Positions 37,084 to 46,051 of a stretch of 64,000 bases of DNA are shown piece by piece (position 1 is the first letter of the stretch; the number at the start of each line of letters is the position of its first letter). This stretch comes from DYRB01 sp963802205 (GTDB lineage Bacteria; Pseudomonadota; Gammaproteobacteria; Chromatiales; Chromatiaceae): the NCBI GenBank assembly GCA_963802205.1, contig CAWDHW010000005.1, positions 62,001 through 126,000 on the forward strand, written 5' to 3'. A program made the translations under genes and the position numbers. The notes beneath the pieces are model-generated. The model saw nothing but the letters and a program-made list of their open reading frames with translations, did no database searches and had not been told where the DNA came from.

Positions 37084-38141
37084 AGAAGCGGATGTGGGCG
37101 ATAAGGACCTCGATTCTGGCTGGTTTCATCCTCAGCGGGTTGTTTCTCTGGCTCGCCTTGAGGCAGGTTGATCTGGTCGGACTCGCTCGCACCTTCGCCT
37201 CCGTGGAGCCCGCCCCGGTGTTTCTAAGTGCTGTCGCAGTGGCGGGAAGCATCGTGCTGCGCGCCGTTCGTTGGCGCTCGATCGCTGGCCTGCCGAGTAG
37301 TCAACATCGCCTGTTTGCCCGCGCAACCTACTTGGGATGGCTCATCAATCTGATTTTTCCGGGCCGGGTGGGCGATTTCGCGCGGGTAGTGACCTTGGCG
37401 CGACTCTCTGGTGCGCCGTTGGTTGGCCCGCTCGCCAGTGCCGTGATCGACCGGTTAGTTGACATCGTTGTCTTGATTGGTAGCGCGGGTGCTCTCTACC
37501 TTTTATTGCCGGTGGACCAGGTGTTGACCGGATGGCTGGGATACCTGCTGGGCGCAACCGCGGTCATCGGCGGCGGGCTAGCCTTCTTCGTCAAGGGCGC
37601 CAGGTTTTGGGAGGGGCGGCTTGCGGAGTTCACCGGACGTTGTTTGCAGCGCTGGTCCTTACGGCCGGATGTGTTTCTGTCGGAACTGCGGCATGAGGTT
37701 CATGTGATCATGTGTAGTTGGACCAGATTCGGGGTGGTGGCGATAGTCGCGCTGGCGATCTTGTGCTGTGACTATCTGACCATTGCTGCCCTCTTCCTCG
37801 CCTTCGCTATTCCGCTCTCCCCTGCCGGCCCCCTGCTGGTGCTGGTCTGCTTGGCCGCTGGGTCCACTTTGCCGTCGGCTCCTGGCTATGTGGGTGTCTA
37901 CCAGGCGGCGGCGGTCGTGGCGCTTGCCTACTTCTCGCAACCTGCTGAGAAGGCCGTTGCCCTGGCTACGGTCCTTCAATTGCTGACCCTTGGGGTCGCC
38001 CTGCTGATGAATGGTCGCGGCGTGATCGGTTTGATCCGACAGACAAGAGCGACTGGATGCCTTGGCCTCAGCCAACCTGATCCGTGCCAACCTGCACAAC
38101 TTCAAAGACACCCGGATCGTGGCGGTGGACCGGGAGGGTGA
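37080..38141 (+). CDS. LPG-synthase-TM (UPF0104) family membrane protein, flippase-like
   Basis: A 353-residue polytopic protein with about eight transmembrane segments. The family motifs are LRAVRWRSIAG, LGWLINLIFPGRVGDFARVV (two glycines and RxGD) and STLPSAPGYVGVYQAAAV. Members include the transmembrane half of lysylphosphatidylglycerol synthase and AglD; a role in lipid-linked sugar handling is plausible. The ATG overlaps the preceding stop (ATGA). The last 35 residues after GLIRQTRA lack any membrane character and run out of frame into an hsdS remnant, so the native 3' end seems to have been replaced at a recombination junction near 38045. Confidence 0.78.
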   Translation: MKKRMWAIRTSILAGFILSGLFLWLALRQVDLVGLARTFASVEPAPVFLSAVAVAGSIVLRAVRWRSIAGLPSSQHRLFARATYLGWLINLIFPGRVGDFARVVTLARLSGAPLVGPLASAVIDRLVDIVVLIGSAGALYLLLPVDQVLTGWLGYLLGATAVIGGGLAFFVKGARFWEGRLAEFTGRCLQRWSLRPDVFLSELRHEVHVIMCSWTRFGVVAIVALAILCCDYLTIAALFLAFAIPLSPAGPLLVLVCLAAGSTLPSAPGYVGVYQAAAVVALAYFSQPAEKAVALATVLQLLTLGVALLMNGRGVIGLIRQTRATGCLGLSQPDPCQPAQLQRHPDRGGGPGG

Positions 38142-38290
38142 TGGCGCAGTCGCAGTTCCAGAGCTGGTTCGTGGATTTCGACCCCGTCCGCGCCAAACTC
38201 GACGGCCGCACTCTCGCCACCCTGCGCAACACGCTGCTGCCGAAGCTGTTGAGCGTCGCTTCGTTGGAATCCAAGCTGGGGGCCGTCTGA
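38141..38290 (+). pseudogene. C-terminal tail of a type I restriction specificity subunit (HsdS)
   Basis: The frame encodes MAQSQFQSWFVDFDPVRAKL and then LATLRNTLLPKLLS up to LESKLGAV. The FxSWFVDFDPVRAK and LRxTLLPKLLSG patterns are the signature of the HsdS C-terminus. The target-recognition domains are missing. It overlaps the following rhuM-like start by TGATG, the normal arrangement in type I loci, so this is a scar of a deleted restriction-modification system. Confidence 0.75.
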
Positions 38291-38346
38291 TGGCTGACGA
38301 ACCCCTCACTCAGTCCGAATTCATCCTTTACCAGATGGAGGATCCC
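38290..38346 (+). pseudogene. N-terminal fragment of a RhuM-family gene
   Basis: Only about 19 residues remain: MADEPLTQSEFILYQMED. The pattern SEFILYQTEDG begins many RhuM-family virulence proteins, which often sit directly after hsdS. The fragment ends next to the stop of the convergent ABC transporter gene. Identification rests on a short match plus context. Confidence 0.45.
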
Positions 38347-38370
38347 AGTCTGACCCCTTGGGCCCCTGGC

Positions 38371-40380
38371 TCAACCCACACCGACGCGAATGCAGTGCAC
38401 ACCCCTTGTCAGGCTGAGGCGCGTCGCCTCCGGATAGGCCAGTGCACAGTCCTGGATCGCCTCAGGGCAGCGGGGGTGGAAGTGGCACCCGCTCGGGGGG
38501 TTCGCGGGGGACGGCATGTCCCCCTCCAGGCGGATGACCTCGCGCCGGCCGTCTGGATCCACCTGCGGAACGGCAGAGAGCAGGGCCCTGGTGTAAGGGT
38601 GGCGCGGGTCGCTCAACACCTCGTCCACGGCCCCAAATTCAACAATCCGGCCCAGGTACATCACCGCGACCTCATGGGCCAGGTACGACACTACCGAGAG
38701 ATTGTGGGTGATGAACAAGTAGGAAAGCCCACGCTCCCGCTGCAAGGCCTTAAGCAGGTTGAGGATCTGAGCCTGGACCGAGACGTCCAGGGCGCTCGTG
38801 GGCTCGTCGCAGACGATGATCCGCGGCTCGACGGCCAGGGCGCGGGCGATGCAGATGCGTTGTCGCTGACCTCCGGAGAACTCGTGGGGGTAGCGGCCGG
38901 CCGCCTCCGGGGGCATCCCAACGGCCTCGAGCAAGGCGGCGACGCGCCGCTGGCGAAGGGCGCGGTTGGGTTCCAGGCCCAGGGCCTGGAGCCCCTCGGC
39001 GACGATGTCCCCTACCAGCATACGCGGGTTCATTGCGGCGACCGGGTCCTGAAAGATGACCTGAAGATCCTTCCGATAGGGCCGCATGCGTCGGTCACTC
39101 AAGGTCGCGAGGTCAATACCCTGGTACTCCACGCCGCCAGCCGTGGGACGCAGGAGTTGCAGGAGGCCCTTGCCGACGGTGGTCTTTCCGCAGCCTGACT
39201 CCCCCACCAGGGCCAGGGTCCGACCACCGTGGAGGGTCAGAGAGACCCCGTCCACGGCCCGGACCTGCCCCACCACCCGACGGAAGATTCCCCCATGGAT
39301 GGGAAAGTGCACCTTGAGCCCGGTGACCTTGAGCAACCCGTCGCTGGGCACGCGGACGTCCGACGGCCCAACCGGGGCCGGGGCCAGGGCCAGGGCGGAA
39401 AAGGCGGGGGCGCCCCCCGCCCAGAGGTGGCAGCGCACGCCTTGGTCGAGCCCAAATCCGAACCACGCCGGCTCGTCGGCGGCGCAACGGGGCAGTGCCA
39501 GATGACAACGGTCGGCGAAGCGGCACCCGACAAAGGGGCGATCCAGGGGTGGGACCCGCCCGGGGATTACGGCCAGGGGCTCGGACCGGCGGGTCGGGGT
39601 CGGGATGCTCTCCATCAGGCGGCGGCTGTAAGGGTGGGCCGGACCGGCGAAGAAGTCGGCAGCGATGGCCGTCTCCACAATCTGCCCGGCGTACATCACC
39701 GCCAGGCGGTCGGCGGTCTCGGCCACGACGCCCAGGTCGTGGGTGATGAGCAAGACGGCCATCCCGGTCTCCGCCTGGAGGCGCTTGAGCAGACGCAGGA
39801 CCTGGGACTGGATGGTCACGTCGAGGGCCGTTGTGGGTTCGTCGGCGATGAGGATCTCGGGGTCTCCGGCCAGGGCCATGGCGATCATGACCCGCTGCTT
39901 CATGCCCCCGGAGAGCTGGTGGGGATACTCGGTCACCCGGCGCTCCGGGTCCGGGATGCCGACCTCGCGGAGCAGTTCCAGCACCCGCGCCTGGACCTGC
40001 GCCCTACCCCGCCCCTGGTGCACCCGCACCGCCTCTTCGATCTGCCGGCCGATGGTGAGCACCGGGTTGAGCGAGGTCTGGGGCTCCTGAAAGATCATGG
40101 CCATGCGCCCGCCGCGCACCTCGCGCATGGCGTGCTCGGGGAGTTGCAACAGGTCCGTATCGTTTAGGCGAACGCTGCCTGTGACCACCCGACCGGGCAG
40201 CGGCAACAGGCGCATCAGAGAAAGGGCCAGCATGGACTTGCCGCAGCCGGACTCGCCAAGCAGGGCGAAGGTCTCGCCACGGCGGATGGTCAGGTCCAGG
40301 CCCTCTACCACGCGCACTGGCCTGTCGGCGCTGCCGAGGTGGGTGGTCAGGTTGGAGATGGCGATGAGGGTATCGGTCAT
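38371..40380 (-). CDS. Dipeptide/oligopeptide ABC transporter, double ATP-binding protein (YejF-like)
   Basis: A 669-residue protein with two fused ABC ATPase domains. Each has Walker A (GESGCGKS near residue 38, GESGCGKT near residue 393), the ABC signature (LSGGMKQR and FSGGQRQR) and Walker B (ILIADEPTTALD, IIVCDEPTSALD). Each domain ends with the oligopeptide-transporter C-terminal extension with a Cys-rich loop (CRFADRCHLALPRC, CHFHPRCPEAIQDC). It energises peptide uptake with the adjacent permeases. It is the last gene of the four-gene operon, 3 bp after the permease. Confidence 0.92.
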   Translation of the reverse strand: MTDTLIAISNLTTHLGSADRPVRVVEGLDLTIRRGETFALLGESGCGKSMLALSLMRLLPLPGRVVTGSVRLNDTDLLQLPEHAMREVRGGRMAMIFQEPQTSLNPVLTIGRQIEEAVRVHQGRGRAQVQARVLELLREVGIPDPERRVTEYPHQLSGGMKQRVMIAMALAGDPEILIADEPTTALDVTIQSQVLRLLKRLQAETGMAVLLITHDLGVVAETADRLAVMYAGQIVETAIAADFFAGPAHPYSRRLMESIPTPTRRSEPLAVIPGRVPPLDRPFVGCRFADRCHLALPRCAADEPAWFGFGLDQGVRCHLWAGGAPAFSALALAPAPVGPSDVRVPSDGLLKVTGLKVHFPIHGGIFRRVVGQVRAVDGVSLTLHGGRTLALVGESGCGKTTVGKGLLQLLRPTAGGVEYQGIDLATLSDRRMRPYRKDLQVIFQDPVAAMNPRMLVGDIVAEGLQALGLEPNRALRQRRVAALLEAVGMPPEAAGRYPHEFSGGQRQRICIARALAVEPRIIVCDEPTSALDVSVQAQILNLLKALQRERGLSYLFITHNLSVVSYLAHEVAVMYLGRIVEFGAVDEVLSDPRHPYTRALLSAVPQVDPDGRREVIRLEGDMPSPANPPSGCHFHPRCPEAIQDCALAYPEATRLSLTRGVHCIRVGVG

Positions 40381-40383
40381 GGC

Positions 40384-41808
40384 TCAGGCCGCGCCTTGCA
40401 GGCGCGGGTCGAAGGCGTCCCGTACCGTGTCGGCGAAGAGGTTAGCGGCCAAGACCAGGGTGAACATGAACAGGAAGGCGGCGGCCAGCGACCACCACAC
40501 CATGGGGTCCCGGGCCAGCTCCAACCGGGCGCTGTTGATCATGTTGCCCCAACTGTTCATGGTTGGATCGACCCCGATGTTGACATAGGACAGGACCGCC
40601 TCGGCCAGGACCAGGCCGCTGAAGTCCAGCACCACGGTGATCAGGACGATGTGCAGGACATTCGGCAGGATGTGGCGCCCGATGATGATGAAGTGCCCCA
40701 CGCCCAAGGCCACCGCCGACTGGACATAGTCGGCCTCGCGCAGCTTCAGGGCCTCGCCGCGAAGCAAGCGGGCAAGCCCGGTCCAGCTCGTCACCCCGAG
40801 GATCAGGCAGAGGAACAGCAGCCGCAGGTCCGCCCGCTGCACCAGGCTGGTGAACTCGTCCTCGTGGTTGCTCATGTAGACCTGCAACATCAGGATAGTG
40901 GCGGCGATGAGCAGCACCCCCGGGATGGAGTTGAGCGTGGTGTAGAGGTATTGGATCAAATCGTCTACCCAGCCACGGAAATAGCCGGCCATGATCCCCA
41001 GCAGGATGGCTGCAGGGAGCATGACCAAGGTGGTCAGGGTCCCGATCACGAGCCCGGTGCGGATGGCCTTGAGGGCCTGATAGAGGACGTCCTCGCCGAC
41101 CTTGTCCGTCCCCAGGACGTGATAGCCCTGGGCCAGGGTGGCGATGGCAAACCCCAGTACCAGGATGACCCCTAAGGTGCCGAGGGCGGCGCGCCTGGGG
41201 ACAAGGGCCGGGGCTTGAGTCAGGTAGCGGAGCCGCGGCCCAATGCCCGGCAAGCCCCAGGCTCCCGCCGCCCCGGGCGGGCGGGCCGCCAGGAGCACCA
41301 CCAGGCCCCAGCAGGCCAGACCGACGAGCCCGCCAAACAGTGCCCGGGAGGCGATGTCCGGGAGCCGGTCCCGCTCGGGATCCGCCAGGTGACGGCCGCC
41401 CCAGGTCAGACGCGGATAGTCGCGCACCAAGATTCCGTCTGGCCCCACGATGGCTTCCTTGACGAAACCATGCGTCGCCAGCGGGGCCGAATAGGTCTTC
41501 TCGCCGCGCGCGCGCAGCCCGCTGAGGGCGAGGTCCAGGAGGCTCAGGACCTGGCCGCTGGGCCCCGCCCCCTCGGTCCCGGCACCATCTCTCGCATTGG
41601 TTCGGAAATGGACCGTATCCAGAAGACCGATGCCAACGTAGAGGCCCAGTACCACCAGGGACGACATGGCCAGCGACGAGCGCAGGACACGCCGCCAGGG
41701 GGCACGCAGGTGTTCCCGTCGGGAGGCATAGACCCCGAAGCCGACGGACAGCGCAAGTAGCAAGTAAATGATGGCATCGGTCCAGAGAACCACCGGGGTA
41801 ACGCTCAT
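40384..41808 (-). CDS. Peptide ABC transporter permease (DppC/YejE-like)
   Basis: A 474-residue membrane protein. It is longer than DppC (about 300) because of an extra N-terminal membrane and soluble region of about 220 residues. The inner-membrane permease core has the EAA-type loop ALKLREADYVQSAVALGVGH and a C-terminal helix set around NMINSARLELARDPMVWW. YejE proteins have a comparable extension. The gene overlaps the upstream permease by 4 bp and is followed 3 bp later by the ATPase gene. Confidence 0.87.
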   Translation of the reverse strand: MSVTPVVLWTDAIIYLLLALSVGFGVYASRREHLRAPWRRVLRSSLAMSSLVVLGLYVGIGLLDTVHFRTNARDGAGTEGAGPSGQVLSLLDLALSGLRARGEKTYSAPLATHGFVKEAIVGPDGILVRDYPRLTWGGRHLADPERDRLPDIASRALFGGLVGLACWGLVVLLAARPPGAAGAWGLPGIGPRLRYLTQAPALVPRRAALGTLGVILVLGFAIATLAQGYHVLGTDKVGEDVLYQALKAIRTGLVIGTLTTLVMLPAAILLGIMAGYFRGWVDDLIQYLYTTLNSIPGVLLIAATILMLQVYMSNHEDEFTSLVQRADLRLLFLCLILGVTSWTGLARLLRGEALKLREADYVQSAVALGVGHFIIIGRHILPNVLHIVLITVVLDFSGLVLAEAVLSYVNIGVDPTMNSWGNMINSARLELARDPMVWWSLAAAFLFMFTLVLAANLFADTVRDAFDPRLQGAA

Positions 41809-42782
41809 GTCAGCCGCACCCGCGGGTCCACGAGGGTATAGGAGATGTCGGTGAGCAATAGCCCCAGGATGTAGAGGACCGAACCCAGGAAAACCATGGC
41901 CCGGACAATCGCGAAGTCCTGGCTGTCGATGGCGTCGATGGTGTAGCTGCCAAGCCCCGGGATGCCAAAGAAGGACTCGGTGATCAGACTCCCCATGAAC
42001 AGCAGGGGCAGGACCACCACCACCCCCGTCAGGATGGGGATCATGGCGTTGCCCAGCACGTGTCGGAACAGGACCACCCGCTCGCTAAGGCCTTTGGCCC
42101 GGGCGGTGCGGACATAGTCCTTGGCAATCTCTTCCAGAAACAAGGTACGGTACCAGCGGGTCCCGGCCCCGATACCGCCAATGACCCCGATGATTGCCGG
42201 CAGGATCAGGAATTTCCAGGCGTTCAGCCCGGTGTCGTAGCCCGAGATAGGGACCAGGTGGAAAAGTTTACTCAGAACAAATTGGCCACCAATGATGTAA
42301 AAGAGCCCTGAGATGGACATCATGGCCACCAAGAGCACGACGCTGCCGATGTCCACATAGGTTGCGCGGAACAGGACGATGAACAGGGCATAGCTGATGT
42401 TGACCGCCAGCCCCACCAGCAGGACCGGCACGGCGATGGCGAGGCTGGGCCACATGCGTTGGGAGATGTCGAAGCCAATGTCCCGCCCGCTGTCGGAGGT
42501 TCCGAACTCGAAGGCGAAGAGCTTAACCGACTTCTGAAAGAAGATGGTTTGCGTGACCCGGCCAAGGCCCGCCGCCTGTTCGTTGTAGAGCAGGGGGAGG
42601 TCGTAGCCGTGGCCCTGCTTCCAGGCTTGAATGGCCTCCGCCGTGACCCGCTTTGCCCCGAGTTGCATGCGGGCCATGTCGTCCGGGGAGTTGACCACGA
42701 AGAACAGGACGAAGGTGATCAGGTTGACTCCGATCAGGATCGGGATAGCGTAGAGCAGACGGCGGACCAGGTAGGCGATCAC
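41805..42782 (-). CDS. Peptide ABC transporter permease (DppB/YejB-like)
   Basis: A 325-residue permease with six predicted membrane helices. The N-terminus (YLVRRLLYAIPILIGVNLI) is typical of DppB proteins. The EAA loop reads EEIAKDYVRTARAKGLSERV. The GTG at 42782 overlaps the TGA of the solute-binding protein gene (GTGA). Longer upstream reading would only translate the end of that gene in another frame. It pairs with the YejE-like permease to form the membrane channel. Confidence 0.9.
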   Translation of the reverse strand: MIAYLVRRLLYAIPILIGVNLITFVLFFVVNSPDDMARMQLGAKRVTAEAIQAWKQGHGYDLPLLYNEQAAGLGRVTQTIFFQKSVKLFAFEFGTSDSGRDIGFDISQRMWPSLAIAVPVLLVGLAVNISYALFIVLFRATYVDIGSVVLLVAMMSISGLFYIIGGQFVLSKLFHLVPISGYDTGLNAWKFLILPAIIGVIGGIGAGTRWYRTLFLEEIAKDYVRTARAKGLSERVVLFRHVLGNAMIPILTGVVVVLPLLFMGSLITESFFGIPGLGSYTIDAIDSQDFAIVRAMVFLGSVLYILGLLLTDISYTLVDPRVRLT

Positions 42783-44953
42783 AGGGCCTGGCTCCTCTCG
42801 CGCCGACGGTAGATCCAGACCGCAGGCAGGGCTCCCACAATCAGCACCAAGCCCAGGCCCCACAGTGGCCAGAGGATGGGCGCATTCCAGGCGCGGCGTT
42901 GTGCCTCGCGAACGACCGGGTCCACCCGACGATACTTCAACGTGTTGTTGGCCATGAGGTTGGGCACGGCGTTGTAGAGCCAGGACTGGTGCAGGGTGTA
43001 GGACTTGCTGTAGAAGCCCCAGACCCAGGGTGCATCGCGACGGGCAATTTCCAGCATCTGGTCGATCGCGGCCTGGCGCTCGGGTCCGTTGTCCATGTTG
43101 CGCATCTGCTCGAAGAGGGCGTCAAACTCCGGATTGGCGTAGTTGGAGGCATTCTCCCCGTCACGCTTGACCTTGCCGTTGGGCCCGTATAGCAGGAACA
43201 AGAAATTCTCCGGGTCCGGGTAGTCCGCGTTCCAGCCCCACAGGAAGATCTGCGCTGTTCCCTTACGCATCTTGTCCTGGAATCGGTTGTAGTCGGTGGA
43301 GCGGATGACCAACTCGATCCCGAGCTTGTCGAACTGCTTGCGAAACCAGTTGAGCCTGGACTTGTCGTCCGGGCCGGCGGCCGCTGTGTCGAAGTAGAGC
43401 GTCAGGGTCTGGCCCGTGGCCCGGTCCCGACCGCCGGGCCAACCGGCCTGGGCGAGTAGGGCCCTGGCCTCCTCCAGGGGGCGGCGCTGGGCACGTCCGT
43501 CCTGCCACTGGAAGACATAGGGGTCGATCCCGGCCTCCCCCTCGCGGACGCCGAAGATCCCCGGGGCCAGGGGTGACTGTGCAGTCACCCCGCGCCCGTT
43601 GGCGAAAATGGAGATGTACTCGTCGAAGTCGATGGCAATGGCCAGCGCCCGACGCAGGAGGCGGGCCCGCTCCGAGTCCCCACCCACCACCGGGTCCTGC
43701 ATGTTGAAACCCAGGTAGGTGATGGAGGCCCGCACCGAGGTCAGCAGACGGATGCCCTTGGCCTCCATCTCGGCGGTCAGGCTGGCCTCGCCCTGGGGGT
43801 CGAGCTGCACCGCCTGGTCGAAGGCATCCGAAGAGACCCCGGAACTATCGTAATAACCCTGCAGGAACTTGTTCCAGTAGGGGATGCTCTCCTTCTCCAG
43901 GCTATATATGGCACGATCCACCATGGGCAGGGGCTTACCGGCGTCCACCAGGAGCCCCGCCTGCGCATCTCCCGGCATACCTTCTCTCGGATAAGTCTCG
44001 CCACGGAAATTGGGGTTTCGCTCCAACACCATGCGCAGATTCGGGTTGTTATCCTTGAGCCAGAAGGGGCCCGTGCCTACCGGGTACCAGTCCAGGGTGA
44101 GGTTGCGCACTTTCATCCCGGGCTGATGGTAAAAGGCCTCCGCCTCCCAGGGCATGGGGGCGAAGAAGGGCATGGCCAGCCAGTACGCGAACTGAGGGTA
44201 CTTGCCCTTGATGCGGAGACGATAGGTGTTGCGGTCCACCACCTCGGCCCCCTCGAAGGGGATCTGGCGCAGATCGACGAAGGGGTGCTCGGCATCCTCT
44301 GCTGCCGGGGCAAGGCCTGCGAGGCGCTTGGTCAGCTCGGCGAAGCCCAGGATGTGCTCGGACATAACCCCGGCGATGGGCGAGTGCGTCCAGGGCGCTG
44401 CCAGGCGTTTGACCTGGTAGACGTAGTCCTCGGCCGTCAGGTCGCGGGTGCCGGTTTGGGGAAAGTCCGCCAGGGTATTGATGTGTGCCAGGTCCACCTC
44501 GGTCAGGTGCTGATAGAGGTAGGCCCCGGCGGCGTCCCTGGCAAATGCGGGGTGGGGCTGGTAGCGGCCGCCGGGGCGCAGGCGGATCAGGTATTCGCTG
44601 TGACGGATCTCCGCCGCCGGGGCGTCCGCGGGTAGGACCTTGCCGGCAGTGTCGTAGTAGACCGGCACCGGGACCTCTTCTGCGGTCAGGGGGATCAACC
44701 GGTAAGGGCGCAGCAGCAGGTGATACTGGAGCGGGGGCTCGTAGACCTGGGCGATGAAGGCGTATTCGTTCTCGCTGTAGGATCGCGCCGGGTCCAGGTG
44801 CTTGGGGCGCTCGGCGAAGGCACTGTAGACGGTGTTGGCGGTGGCCTTCTCTGCTGGATAGGGGTCGTTCCAGGGACCCTCGCCGCAGGCCGCAAGCAAC
44901 AGGGTGACGCCGAGGATCGTTGGAATCCATACCAGCCTGGGCCAACCCGGCAT
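42779..44953 (-). CDS. Family 5 extracellular solute-binding lipoprotein with C-terminal membrane anchor
   Basis: A 724-residue SBP_bac_5 protein. The N-terminal signal has a lipobox (LLLAACGEG). Family sequences include the PKHLDPARSYSENEYAFI start region, LTAEDYVYQVKRLAAP, WYPVGTGPFWLKDNNPNLRM and FLWGWNADYPDPENFLF. Unusually, the C-terminus carries a transmembrane helix (LWPLWGLGLVLIVGALPAVW) followed by RRRERS, so the protein could be anchored at both ends. It is the first gene of the peptide ABC operon and is divergent from fabI with a 105-bp gap. Confidence 0.88.
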   Translation of the reverse strand: MPGWPRLVWIPTILGVTLLLAACGEGPWNDPYPAEKATANTVYSAFAERPKHLDPARSYSENEYAFIAQVYEPPLQYHLLLRPYRLIPLTAEEVPVPVYYDTAGKVLPADAPAAEIRHSEYLIRLRPGGRYQPHPAFARDAAGAYLYQHLTEVDLAHINTLADFPQTGTRDLTAEDYVYQVKRLAAPWTHSPIAGVMSEHILGFAELTKRLAGLAPAAEDAEHPFVDLRQIPFEGAEVVDRNTYRLRIKGKYPQFAYWLAMPFFAPMPWEAEAFYHQPGMKVRNLTLDWYPVGTGPFWLKDNNPNLRMVLERNPNFRGETYPREGMPGDAQAGLLVDAGKPLPMVDRAIYSLEKESIPYWNKFLQGYYDSSGVSSDAFDQAVQLDPQGEASLTAEMEAKGIRLLTSVRASITYLGFNMQDPVVGGDSERARLLRRALAIAIDFDEYISIFANGRGVTAQSPLAPGIFGVREGEAGIDPYVFQWQDGRAQRRPLEEARALLAQAGWPGGRDRATGQTLTLYFDTAAAGPDDKSRLNWFRKQFDKLGIELVIRSTDYNRFQDKMRKGTAQIFLWGWNADYPDPENFLFLLYGPNGKVKRDGENASNYANPEFDALFEQMRNMDNGPERQAAIDQMLEIARRDAPWVWGFYSKSYTLHQSWLYNAVPNLMANNTLKYRRVDPVVREAQRRAWNAPILWPLWGLGLVLIVGALPAVWIYRRRERSQAL

Positions 44954-45058
44954 GCTGCGGCCCAGCCCTTTCACCGGTAATGGACTTTCTGTAAGGTTAC
45001 CAATCCGCCGCCGGGCGGCACGCCGTACACCAAGCCAAGCCAACAGGGGCCGATCACC

Positions 45059-45835
45059 ATGGGATTCATGCAAAACAAGCGGGTACTCATCGTCGGGGTA
45101 GCCAGCAACCGCTCCATCGCCTGGGGTGTGGCCGAGGCCATGCACCGCGAGGGCGCCCAGCTCGCCTTCACCTACCAGTCCGACAAGCTCAAGTCGCGGG
45201 TCGAAGAGATCGCCACCCAGTGCGCTTCGGACCTGGTCCTGCCCCTGGACGTGGGCAGCGATGAGCAGATCGCCGGGGTCTTCACGACCCTGGGTCAACA
45301 CTGGGATGGGCTCGACGGCATCGTCCACTCCGTGGGCTTCGCGCCGCGGGAGCAACTCGAGGGGGAGTACATCGACGCGGTGACCCGGGAGGGTTTCGCC
45401 ATCGCGCACGACATCAGCTCCTACAGTTTCGCGGCCCTGGCCAAGGCCGGGCGGGCCATGATGAAGGGGCGCAACGGGGCGCTGGTGACTATGACCTACT
45501 TGGGGGCCGTACGGGCCGTGCCGAAGTACAACGTCATGGGGGTGGCCAAGGCCAGCCTTGAGGCCAACATGCGCTACCTGGCCGCCTCCCTCGGCCCAGA
45601 GGGAACCCGGGTCAATGCCATCTCCGCCGGACCCATCCGCACCCTGGCCGCCTCCGGCATCGCGGACTTCCGCAGCATGCTCAAGCAGGTCGAGGAGCAT
45701 ACCCCGATGAGGCGCAACGTGACCATCGAAGAAGTCGGTAATGCCGCCGCCTTCCTGTGCTCCGACCTCGCATCGGGGATCACCGGCGACGTCCTCTATG
45801 TGGACACCGGCTTCCACATCCTCGGGATGGGCTGA
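45059..45835 (+). CDS. fabI: Enoyl-[acyl-carrier-protein] reductase (NADH)
   Basis: A 258-residue SDR-type protein starting MGFMQNKRVLIVGVASNRS, as in E. coli FabI. Catalytic Tyr157 and Lys164 lie in YNVMGVAKASLEANMRYLA. NAISAGPIRTLAASGI and the C-terminal YVDTGFHILGMG complete the family pattern. It performs the last reduction in each fatty-acid elongation cycle. ATG 45059 gives the conserved MGF start; the internal ATG 45068 would lose it. It is divergent from the peptide transporter operon and converges with ppiD, the same neighbourhood as in Pseudomonas. Confidence 0.95.
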   Translation: MGFMQNKRVLIVGVASNRSIAWGVAEAMHREGAQLAFTYQSDKLKSRVEEIATQCASDLVLPLDVGSDEQIAGVFTTLGQHWDGLDGIVHSVGFAPREQLEGEYIDAVTREGFAIAHDISSYSFAALAKAGRAMMKGRNGALVTMTYLGAVRAVPKYNVMGVAKASLEANMRYLAASLGPEGTRVNAISAGPIRTLAASGIADFRSMLKQVEEHTPMRRNVTIEEVGNAAAFLCSDLASGITGDVLYVDTGFHILGMG

Positions 45836-45900
45836 ACCCCATTTCAACGCACCGGCCGGTCGATGCCGCCAAAAATCGGACAGGATTCACCGTTTTCTTT

Positions 45901-45959
45901 CAGGAGTAACAGGATGGTGACGTCGTGACTCCACGTCGAAGCCAATCCTGTAACTCCTG
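45901..45959. repeat. Inverted repeat between fabI and ppiD
   Basis: Arms of 15 bases (45901-45915 and 45945-45959) match at 14 positions: CAGGAGTAACAGGAT and ATCCTGTAACTCCTG. The following bases TAATCCTGCCCATTTAT resemble the sequence at 56821-56837, so this is probably a member of a dispersed repeat family. It could act as a bidirectional terminator for the two convergent genes. Confidence 0.6.
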
Positions 45960-46051
45960 ATAATCCTGCCCATTTATTTTCAGGCGCTCGAACCTGTCAG
46001 ACCGCCCCCTGCCGCCCACTCCTAAGGCGCGGGGCGATGCGGCACGGCTGG

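Noticed and set aside
38062..39198. Plus-strand frame through the end of the ABC ATPase gene
   Set aside because: Mostly antisense to the ATPase; only the first 290 bases hold the separate hsdS/rhuM remnants, in other frames.
44954..45847. N-terminal extension of the solute-binding protein across fabI
   Set aside because: The extension is the reverse frame of fabI; the lipoprotein signal begins at 44953.
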